From an uncultured Faecalibacterium sp. (lineage in GTDB: Bacteria; Bacillota; Clostridia; Oscillospirales; Ruminococcaceae): a DNA stretch of 20,813 nucleotides. Below the pieces are notes generated by a model, which saw only the letters and a list, made by a program, of their open reading frames with translations, was not told where the DNA came from and did not search any database. Positions 15,401 to 20,813 of this stretch are shown here, piece by piece. Numbering within the stretch: position 1 is the first letter of the stretch; each line of letters begins with the position of its first letter. A program made the translations under genes and the position numbers. Location: NCBI GenBank assembly GCA_900539945.1, contig UQDV01000040.1, positions 1 to 20,813 on the forward strand, given 5' to 3'.

Positions 15401-16968
15401 TCTACTCCATCGAGGACCTGGCCGAGCTGATCTACGACCTGAAGAACGCCAACCGCAGCGCCAACATCAACGTCAAGCTGGTCAGTGAGGCCGGTGTGGG
15501 CACCATTGCGGCCGGTGTGGCCAAGGGCGGTGCCCAGGTGATCCTGGTGTCCGGCTACGACGGCGGCACCGGAGCTGCGCCCCGCACCTCCATCCAGAAC
15601 GCGGGCCTGCCCTGGGAGCTGGGCATCGCCGAGACCCACCAGACCCTGATCCTGAACGGCCTGCGCACCCGGGTGCGCATCGAGAGCGACTCCAAGCTGC
15701 TGTCGGGCCGTGACGTGGCCATCAGCTGCATGCTGGGCGCGGAGGAATTCGGCTTTGGCACCAGCCTGCTGATGGCCGAGGGCTGCGTGATGATGCGCGT
15801 GTGCAATCTGGACACCTGCCCCATGGGCATCTGCACCCAGAACCCGGAGCTGCGCAAGCACTTCCACGGCAAACCGGAATACATCATCCACTACCTCACC
15901 TTCGTGGCACAGGAGCTGCGGGAGTACATGGCCAAGCTGGGCGTGCGCACCGTGGACGAGCTGGTGGGCCGCACCGACCTGCTGCGCGTGAAGGACGCTG
16001 CCCCCGGCAGCCGTGCTTCCAAGATGGATCTGGACTGCATCCTGCACAACCCCGCCATCGCCAACAGCAACGTGCACTTTGTGCCCGCTGACACCTACGA
16101 CTTCCATCTGGAGAACACCCTCGACATGAAGGTGCTCATGAAGAAGTTCAAGCTGGGCAGCAAGGCACCCCAGAGCGTGACCCTGAACGTGTCCAACACC
16201 GACCGCGCCTTTGGTGCCATCTTCGGCAGCGAGATCACCCGCAAGTACGGCAGCACCCTGCCGGATGACGTGTTCACCGCCCACTGTGTGGGTGCCGGCG
16301 GCCAGAGCTTCGGCGCGTTCATCCCGGGCGGCCTGACGCTGGACCTGGTGGGCGACTGCAACGACTACATGGGCAAGGGCCTGTCCGGCGGCAAGATCGT
16401 TGTGCGCCCGCCGCAGGGCATCCCCTTCAAGCCGGAAGAGAACATCATCACCGGCAACGTGGCCCTGTACGGTGCCACCAGCGGCAAGGCCTTCATCTCC
16501 GGCGTGGCCGGTGAGCGCTTTGCCGTGCGCAACAGCGGTGCCACCGCCGTGGTGGAGGGCGTGGGCGACCACGGCTGTGAGTACATGACCGGCGGCACCG
16601 TGGCGGTGCTGGGTTCCACCGGCAAGAACTTTGCGGCCGGTATGACCGGCGGCATCGCCTATGTGCTGGATGAGAACTGGGACTTCTACCAGCGGGTCAA
16701 CAAGGAGACGGTCAGCCTGGAACCGGTGGAGCATAAGTACGACGTGGCCACCCTGAAGGAGCTGATCCGCGAGCATGTGGAGCTTACCGGCTCCCCCCGC
16801 GGCAAGGAGATCCTGGACAACTTCAGCGAGTTTTTGCCCAAGTTCAAGAAAGTTCTGCCTTACGACTACGACCGCATGCTGCGGGTGATCGCCTCGGTGG
16901 AAGAGCGCGGTCTGGACGGCGAGCAGGCGCAGATCGAAGCATTCTACACGGTGCAGAAGAACAAGTAA
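12433..16968 (+). CDS. gltB: Glutamate synthase large subunit
   Basis: GltB takes the amide nitrogen of glutamine and transfers it as ammonia to 2-oxoglutarate, giving two glutamates; electrons come from NADPH through GltD. The 1511 residues cover all four expected regions. First is a class II glutaminase domain whose catalytic Cys23 (HDACGIG) should become the new N-terminus after removal of a 22-residue propeptide. The central domain follows. Then comes the FMN domain with the [3Fe-4S] ligands Cys1124, Cys1129 and Cys1134 in CNLDTCPMGIC. Last is the C-terminal GxGxG beta-helix (GAGGQSFGAFIPGG and the following repeats). Two in-frame ATGs exist, 12421 and 12433; 12433 is preferred because GGATGG sits eight bases before it, while the ribosome site nearly touches 12421. 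gltD follows 13 bases after the stop, so they form one operon controlled by the leader at 12306-12360. Confidence 0.97.
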   Translation: MQNFTEQTHTLGLYDPQFEHDACGIGAVVDIKGRKSHQTVDDALRIVERLEHRAGKDAEGKTGDGVGILLQISHKFFSKVADERNIRLGNEREYGVGMFFFPQNEHMRAQAMKLFEVVTRKEGLEFLAWRKVPVDPDAVGQKARDCMPSIWQCFIKKPAKVSKGIDFDRKLYVVRRVFEQASNGTYVPSLSSRTIVYKGMFLVHDLRRFYADLQDPDYESAIGMVHSRFSTNTNPSWMRAHPNRFILHNGEINTIKGNTDAMLAREESISSPILQDDMNKILPIINTSGSDSAMLDNALEFMVMNGMDLPLAVMITIPEPWENNKNISPKKRDFYQYYATMLEPWDGPAAILFSDGDVMGAVLDRNGLRPSRYYITKDGRMILSSEVGVLECDPENILVKDRLRPGKMLLVDTVKGEVVDDEKLKEFYASREPYGEWIDRNLVELAKLRIPNVKVEGYTGDQLTRLQKVFGYKYEDVNTLILSMARTGAEPSGAMGTDTPLAVLSSQHPPLFSYFKQRFAQVTNPPIDAIREKVVTSTSVYIGAHGNLLEDKPENCKVLKVHNPILTSTDLLKIRYMNVPGFKVATVSINYYKNTSLEKAIDRVFLEVDRAYKDGANIIILSDRDVDEYHVTIPSLLAVSAVSQYLIRTKKSTALALILESAEPREVHHFATLLGYGACAVNPYLAHETIGQLIDEGLLDKDYYAAVEDYNNAILNGIVKIASKMGISTIQSYQSSQIFEAVGISQEVIDKYFTGTVSRVGGITLADIQADVEATHNAAFDPLGLDINMELADGGAHKFRSGKEEHLFNPQTIHLFQKACWTNDYGAFKQFTHTVDNMGKDGVHLRSLLDFNFDPDGGIPLEEVEPVSSIVKRFKGAAMSYGALSSEAHETIALALNRLGGRSNTGEGGEPEDRYHSESNSKIKQVASARFGVTSKYLVSAEEIQIKLAQGAKPGEGGNLPGAKVYPWIAKTRHSTTGVGLISPPPHHDIYSIEDLAELIYDLKNANRSANINVKLVSEAGVGTIAAGVAKGGAQVILVSGYDGGTGAAPRTSIQNAGLPWELGIAETHQTLILNGLRTRVRIESDSKLLSGRDVAISCMLGAEEFGFGTSLLMAEGCVMMRVCNLDTCPMGICTQNPELRKHFHGKPEYIIHYLTFVAQELREYMAKLGVRTVDELVGRTDLLRVKDAAPGSRASKMDLDCILHNPAIANSNVHFVPADTYDFHLENTLDMKVLMKKFKLGSKAPQSVTLNVSNTDRAFGAIFGSEITRKYGSTLPDDVFTAHCVGAGGQSFGAFIPGGLTLDLVGDCNDYMGKGLSGGKIVVRPPQGIPFKPEENIITGNVALYGATSGKAFISGVAGERFAVRNSGATAVVEGVGDHGCEYMTGGTVAVLGSTGKNFAAGMTGGIAYVLDENWDFYQRVNKETVSLEPVEHKYDVATLKELIREHVELTGSPRGKEILDNFSEFLPKFKKVLPYDYDRMLRVIASVEERGLDGEQAQIEAFYTVQKNK

Positions 16969-16981
16969 GGAGGGGAACATC

Positions 16982-18460
16982 ATGGGCAAGACCACAGGAT
17001 TTATGGATTATACGCGCAAGACCAGCACGGACGTACCGCCGCTGGAGCGCATGGAAACCTTTGACGAATTTCACATCTGGCTCTCCCGCGAGGAGCAGCA
17101 GACCCAGGCGGCACGCTGCATGGACTGCGGCGTCCCCTTCTGTCAGGCGGGCATGATGATCGGCGGCATGGCCTCCGGCTGCCCGCTGAACAACCTGATC
17201 CCGGAGTGGAACGATCTGGTGTATCACGGCAAGTGGGAGCTGGCGCTGCATCGGCTGCTGGCCACCAACCGCTTCCCGGAGTTCACCAGCCGGGTGTGCC
17301 CCGCCCTGTGCGAGGCCGCCTGCACCTGCGGGGACGTGACCGGCAGCAGCGTGACCGTGCGTGAGAACGAGCACGCCATCATCGAGACGGGCTACGCCAA
17401 GGGCTGGCTCCACGCCGCCCCGCCACCGGCCCGCACCGGCAAGAGCGTGGCCGTGGTGGGCAGCGGCCCGTCCGGCCTGTCGGTGGCCGAGTACCTGAAC
17501 AAGCGCGGCCATGCCGTGACCGTATTCGAGCGCGCCGACCGGGTGGGCGGCCTGCTGATGTACGGCATCCCCAACATGAAGCTGGACAAATCGGTCATCG
17601 AGCGCCGCATCCAGCTCATGCAGGCCGAGGGCGTGGAGTTCCGCACCAACATGGATGTGGGCGGCAGCGTTGCCGCCGAAGAGCTGCTGAGCAGCTACGA
17701 CGCCGTGGTGCTGTGCTGCGGTGCCAAGCAGGCCCGCGACCTGAACGTGCCCGGCCGGGACGCCAACGGCGTCCACTTTGCGGTGGACTACCTCACCAGC
17801 GTGACCAGGAGCCTGCTGGACAGCAAATTTGCCGACGGCAAGGCCATCGACGCCAAGGGCAAGAACGTGCTGGTCATCGGCGGCGGCGACACCGGCAACG
17901 ACTGCCAGGGCACCGCCCTGCGGCAGGGCTGCACCGACCTGGTGGCTCTGGAAATGATGCCTCAGCCGCCCAAGGAGCGCGCGGCCTCCAACCCCTGGCC
18001 GGAGTGGCCCCGTGTGCTGAAGGTGGACTACGGCCAGACCGAGTGCCTTGCCAAGTTCAACAAGGACCCGCGCATCTACCAGACCACCGTGAAGGAGTTC
18101 CTGAAAGACGATGCCGGCAACCTGACCGGCGCGGTCATCAGCACCCTGAAGCCGGAGCGCGACCCGGAGACCGGCCGCACCAGGATGGTGCCCACCGGCG
18201 AAGAATTCACCTACGACTGCCAGCTGGCGTTCATCGCCGCAGGCTTTACCGGCTGCGAGAGCTATGTGGCCGACGCCTTTGGCGTGGACCGCACCCCCCG
18301 CGGCAATGTAGCCGACCAGAACTTCAAGACCAACGTGGACAAGGTATTCGTCTGCGGCGACATGCGCCGGGGCCAGAGCCTTGTGGTGTGGGGCCTGCGC
18401 GAGGGCCGCGACTGCGCCGCCGCCGTGGACCGCTACCTGATGGGCTACACCAACCTCTGA
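16982..18460 (+). CDS. gltD: Glutamate synthase small subunit (NADPH, FAD and 4Fe-4S)
   Basis: The 492-residue small subunit oxidises NADPH with FAD and passes electrons through [4Fe-4S] clusters to GltB. The N-terminal cysteines (46, 49, 54 and 67 in CMDCGVPFCQ...CPLNN, then 106, 110 and 114 in CPALCEAAC) match the cluster-binding domain of GltD-like proteins. The FAD site is VVGSGPSGLSVAEYLNKRGHAVTVFER (GxGPSG at 160-165). The NADPH site is VLVIGGGDTGNDC (GGGDTG at 300-305). The C-terminal block CGDMRRGQSLVVWGLREGRDCA closes the FAD fold. AAGGAGGGG precedes the ATG by six to seven bases, and the gene is 13 bases from gltB. The length suits a true GltD of a glutamate synthase rather than a larger GltD-like fusion. 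Confidence 0.96.
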   Translation: MGKTTGFMDYTRKTSTDVPPLERMETFDEFHIWLSREEQQTQAARCMDCGVPFCQAGMMIGGMASGCPLNNLIPEWNDLVYHGKWELALHRLLATNRFPEFTSRVCPALCEAACTCGDVTGSSVTVRENEHAIIETGYAKGWLHAAPPPARTGKSVAVVGSGPSGLSVAEYLNKRGHAVTVFERADRVGGLLMYGIPNMKLDKSVIERRIQLMQAEGVEFRTNMDVGGSVAAEELLSSYDAVVLCCGAKQARDLNVPGRDANGVHFAVDYLTSVTRSLLDSKFADGKAIDAKGKNVLVIGGGDTGNDCQGTALRQGCTDLVALEMMPQPPKERAASNPWPEWPRVLKVDYGQTECLAKFNKDPRIYQTTVKEFLKDDAGNLTGAVISTLKPERDPETGRTRMVPTGEEFTYDCQLAFIAAGFTGCESYVADAFGVDRTPRGNVADQNFKTNVDKVFVCGDMRRGQSLVVWGLREGRDCAAAVDRYLMGYTNL

Positions 18461-18490
18461 TCAAGCCATTCTCTTTCCTATCCTAAACAA

Positions 18491-18530
18491 GCAGAAGCGG
18501 GAGCCTTTCCGGGTTCCCGCTTCTGCTTTT
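18491..18530 (+). terminator. Intrinsic terminator after gltD
   Basis: A perfect 12-bp stem (18491-18502 with 18515-18526) extends inward by four more pairs including wobbles to a TTCC loop and is followed by TTTTG. A separate minus-strand terminator lies just beyond it, so the converging transcripts are insulated from each other. Confidence 0.9.
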
Positions 18531-18540
18531 GTGCGGATGA

Positions 18541-18589
18541 AAACAAGAAACCGCCGCACCCGGCGTTGTGCACGCGGGTACGGCGGTTT
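18541..18589 (-). terminator. Intrinsic terminator of the LPQTG protein gene
   Basis: Read on the minus strand, AAACCGCCG (18589-18581) pairs with CGGCGGTTT (18556-18548), with an inner ACCCG/CGGGT extension, and runs into CTTGTTTT. It lies about 38 bases after the stop codon of the minus-strand gene. Confidence 0.82.
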
Positions 18590-18626
18590 GGAGGAATTGC
18601 CCTGAGTGATGCGGAACACTCAGAAC

Positions 18627-19232
18627 TCAGGAACGCTTTGCTTTGCAGGTCAGGCACTGCCCGGCGGCCAGCAGGCCGGTGCCAAAGGCAGCCAGTGCGG
18701 CGGCGGCCCAGCCGGTGGTGCCGGTCTGGGGCAGGGTGGGCACTGCCGGGGCAGCGGGCTGTGCGGCGGCGGGCGCTTCCGTGTGGGGAGCCTGAGCCGG
18801 GGCGTCGGATGCGGCGGCAGCTTCGGTGCCGTTGGTGTCGTCAGAGTCAGCCGGGGCTTCCGGGGCGGAGACGTCTGCGTCGGGGTCCGGTGCCAGAGAG
18901 ATCTCTTCCACCGGCAGCACCTCGGCCACTTCCAGCTCCAGGCCATCCTCCTCCCAGGCAAACCCGATCTCTTCCGGGGTGGTGTAGCTGATCTGGATGG
19001 GCGGCTTCTCCGGCAGGATGGGCACCTCCACGGTCACAGTCACTTCTTTGGTCACTTCTTCGGTCAGGGCCTGCCCGGCGGGCTCAGCGGCGTCCGGCGC
19101 GGCTTCCTCAGCGGGAGCGGCAGCAGTGTCCGGGGCGGGGACCTCCGGCTGGTTTTCCAGCGCGGCGGCCGACGGGGCGAGACAAAGCAGGGCACCCAGT
19201 GCCAGCGAGAGCGCAAACATTCTGCACTTCAT
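18627..19232 (-). CDS. Small acidic sortase-anchored (LPQTG) surface protein
   Basis: This 201-residue protein is built like a Gram-positive cell-wall protein. A signal peptide (residues 1 to about 24, MKCRMFALSLALGALLCLAPSAAA) is followed by an Ala/Pro/Glu/Asp-rich segment. A short, more ordered central stretch (about 55-112) follows with TKEVTVTVEVPILPEKPPIQISYTTPEEIGFAWEEDGLELEVAEVLPVEEISL. A second Ala/Pro-rich wall-spanning segment (about 115-165) leads to LPQTG (167-171), a hydrophobic helix and a basic tail, KAKRS. Sortase would cut between Thr170 and Gly171 and join the protein to peptidoglycan. Start: an ATG at 19232 behind GGGGGGA; a longer frame would add residues that destroy the signal peptide. 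I do not recognise the central part, so the function is unknown. No sortase gene is in the window. Promoter and terminator show it is monocistronic. Confidence 0.87.
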   Translation of the reverse strand: MKCRMFALSLALGALLCLAPSAAALENQPEVPAPDTAAAPAEEAAPDAAEPAGQALTEEVTKEVTVTVEVPILPEKPPIQISYTTPEEIGFAWEEDGLELEVAEVLPVEEISLAPDPDADVSAPEAPADSDDTNGTEAAAASDAPAQAPHTEAPAAAQPAAPAVPTLPQTGTTGWAAAALAAFGTGLLAAGQCLTCKAKRS

Positions 19233-19265
19233 AGCCTTGTCCCCCCTTTCATAAGAATTCATACT

Positions 19266-19297
19266 ATTATAATATGCATGGCAGGGATGGAATGCAA
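19266..19297 (-). promoter_or_regulatory. Promoter of the LPQTG protein gene
   Basis: On the minus strand a TTGCAT -35 (19297-19292) is followed after 17 bases by TATTAT (19274-19269), or after 20 bases by a perfect TATAAT (19271-19266). The start codon is about 35 bases further on. The space 19311-19403 upstream holds no gene and no convincing terminator for hcp. Confidence 0.65.
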
Positions 19298-19403
19298 GCC
19301 CTACCGTCATTTTTTGGTGGAGTGAATAAAAACCGGAAAAATTCCTTGGGCAGAATCGCTAATTTTGAGTTGCGGGTTTGTTGAAAAATAACCAAACGAA
19401 CCC

Positions 19404-20813
19404 TCACCCGCCCAGAATGGCCTGCAGGTCGGCTTCCGGGGTGGCAATGGGCTTGAGGCCGTACCGTTCCTGCAGGGTGCGCACCACCCCCGGCGAGAGG
19501 AACGGGGGCAGGGTAGGCCCCAGCCGGATGTTCCGGATGCCCAGCGCCAGCAGCGCGATGAGGATGCACACGGCCTTCTGCTCAAACCAGCACAGCACCA
19601 GCGAGAGGGGCAGGTCGTTGACGCCGCAGCCAAAGGCGTCGGCCAGCGCCAATGCGATGCGGATGGCGCTGTAGGCGTCGTTGCACTGGCCCACGTCCAG
19701 GATGCGGGGCAGGCCGGTGCCCGGCACGGTGCCAAGGGGCAGGTCGTTCAGGCGGAACTTGCCGCAGGCCAGGGTCAGCAGGATGGTGTCGGGCGGGGTC
19801 AGGCGGGCAAACTCGGTGTAGTAGCGGCGGCTGGGCCGGGTGCCGTCGCAGCCGCCCACCAGAAAGAAGTGCCGCAGCTTACCGTCCCGCACCGCCTGCA
19901 CGATCTCGTCCGCGTGCTGCAGCACGGCGGTGCGGGCAAAACCGGTGGTCACCGTGGAGCCGCCGTTCAGGCCGGGCAGCAGGGTGTCCTGCGCGTAGCC
20001 GCCCAGCTCCAGCGCCTTTTCGATCACCGGGGAAAAGTCGCGCCCTTCGTCGATGTGGGGCACGCCGGGGTAAGCCACCACCGAGGTGGTGAACACCCGG
20101 TCGGCGTAGCTGGCGCGCAGGGGCATGATGCAGTTGGTGGTGAACAGGATGGGCGCGGGGATGTCCTCGAACTCCCGCTGCTGGTTCTGCCATGCGGTGC
20201 CAAAGTTGCCCTTGAGGTGGGGGTAGCGGCGCTTCAGCTCCGGGTAGCCGTGGGCGGGCAGCATCTCCGAGTGGGTGTAGACGTTGACGCCCCGGCCTGC
20301 GGTCTGTTCCAGCAGCTGCTGTGCGTCGTAGAGGTCGTGGCCGGAAATCACGATGAACGGCCCCTTTTCAATGGTCAGGGGCACCTGCACCGGTTCCGGA
20401 TCGCCAAACGCGCCGGTGTTGGCCGCGTCCAGCAGCTCCATGCAGCGGTAGCTGGCTTCTCCTGTGGCCTGCACCAGCTGCCACAGGGCGTTGGTGGTCT
20501 GGCCGGGGTCGCCCACGGCCTGCAGGGCGGTACAGAAGAACCGGTCCAGCTCCGGGTCGATGCGGCCCAGCACCCGGGCGTGGTAGTTGTAGGCGGCCAT
20601 GCCCCGCAGGCTGAACAGCACAAAGCATTTCAGGCTGCGCCGGTCGGCGTCCGGTTCCCGCCAGAGGGCCTGCATGTCGTAGTCCGGGCCGGTGCCGGGG
20701 CTGGCGTCGTGCACCCGGCGGGTCAGCGCGTCCACGGCGGCGGGGTCAAAGTTCACGTTGGTAATGGTGGTGAACAGCCCCTGCATCAGCAGCCGGGCCT
20801 GTTCCGGGGCCGG
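19404..20813 (-). CDS. hcp: Hybrid cluster protein (hydroxylamine reductase), N-terminus beyond the window
   Basis: The frame stays open through the right edge, so the gene is 5'-truncated here: 469 residues are visible of about 540-550 usual, and the N-terminal cysteine cluster is not seen. Hcp carries a 4Fe-2S-2O hybrid cluster and in bacteria acts as a nitric oxide reductase or protein S-nitrosylase, and in vitro as a hydroxylamine reductase. The ligands expected from the Desulfovibrio enzyme are all recognisable: His in ISGHDLYD, Glu in YTHSEMLPAHGYPELK, Cys in LFTTNCIMP, the persulfide Cys in LVGGCDGTRPSRRYYTEFA, Cys in LLTLACGKFRLND, Cys in ILDVGQCNDAYSA, and Glu in LCWFEQKAV. The protein therefore looks active. 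No other nitrogen-oxide gene is in view; promoter and start lie outside. Confidence 0.95.
   Translation of the reverse strand, partial: PAPEQARLLMQGLFTTITNVNFDPAAVDALTRRVHDASPGTGPDYDMQALWREPDADRRSLKCFVLFSLRGMAAYNYHARVLGRIDPELDRFFCTALQAVGDPGQTTNALWQLVQATGEASYRCMELLDAANTGAFGDPEPVQVPLTIEKGPFIVISGHDLYDAQQLLEQTAGRGVNVYTHSEMLPAHGYPELKRRYPHLKGNFGTAWQNQQREFEDIPAPILFTTNCIMPLRASYADRVFTTSVVAYPGVPHIDEGRDFSPVIEKALELGGYAQDTLLPGLNGGSTVTTGFARTAVLQHADEIVQAVRDGKLRHFFLVGGCDGTRPSRRYYTEFARLTPPDTILLTLACGKFRLNDLPLGTVPGTGLPRILDVGQCNDAYSAIRIALALADAFGCGVNDLPLSLVLCWFEQKAVCILIALLALGIRNIRLGPTLPPFLSPGVVRTLQERYGLKPIATPEADLQAILGG

Noticed and set aside
12304..16995. Very long open frame of 1563 codons on the minus strand opposite gltB
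   Set aside because: It is the mirror of a GC-rich gene with strong codon bias. Its translation is Val/His/Gly/Gln-rich with no family motif, while the plus strand encodes a complete GltB.
18606..19325. Glycine-rich 239-codon plus-strand frame
   Set aside because: It is antisense to the LPQTG gene, which has signal peptide, sorting signal, ribosome site, promoter and terminator. The glycine richness comes from reading Ala/Pro codons backwards.
19311..19403. Terminator of hcp on the minus strand
   Set aside because: Only a 5-bp GTTTG/CAAAC stem and scattered T runs were found; too weak to call.
1..20813. CRISPR array, insertion sequence, prophage, tRNA or rRNA
   Set aside because: No spaced direct repeats, transposase or integrase motifs, tRNA-like cloverleaf with CCA end, or rRNA signature sequences were seen on either strand.

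Overview
The window is high-GC DNA from a low-GC-phylum (Firmicutes/Bacillota) gut-type anaerobe. The best fit is Faecalibacterium or a close Oscillospiraceae relative. I base this on near-consensus sigma-A promoters (several with extended -10 TGn), strong AGGAGG ribosome sites, an LPxTG-anchored surface protein, a hybrid cluster protein and clostridial-style GltB/GltD. The genus call is inference from gene content and style, not from a marker gene.

Layout, left to right. (1) The 3' end of an RsmF/RsmB-type rRNA cytosine methyltransferase (2-496). (2) yebC with its own promoter and terminator (678-1415). (3) A toxin-antitoxin pair with a YafQ toxin (1560-2049), framed by its own promoter and a strong terminator. 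(4) A membrane GAF-GGDEF protein (2257-3945). (5) An oligopeptide/dipeptide ABC transporter, oppBCDF (4263-8255). It is preceded by a perfect-consensus promoter followed at once by an intrinsic-terminator hairpin. The solute-binding lipoprotein gene oppA (8487-10199) follows with its own promoter, a candidate operator and a terminator. (6) A zinc-ribbon / kinase-fold / membrane / PASTA protein whose catalytic residues are lost, so a predicted pseudokinase (10375-12084). (7) The glutamate synthase operon gltB-gltD (12433-18460), led by an RNA element that can fold either as a terminator or as an alternative hairpin with an AAAGGC hexaloop, as in ANTAR-controlled leaders. (8) On the minus strand, a small acidic LPQTG cell-wall protein (18627-19232) and the C-terminal part of hybrid cluster protein Hcp (19404 to the window end).

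The joint theme is nitrogen: peptide import feeds amino nitrogen, GltBD makes glutamate from glutamine and 2-oxoglutarate, and Hcp handles reactive nitrogen species. I see no phage, transposon, CRISPR array, rRNA or tRNA. The features most worth follow-up are the gltB leader, the promoter-terminator arrangement ahead of oppB, the TGTAAC repeats at the oppA promoter, and the PASTA pseudokinase.
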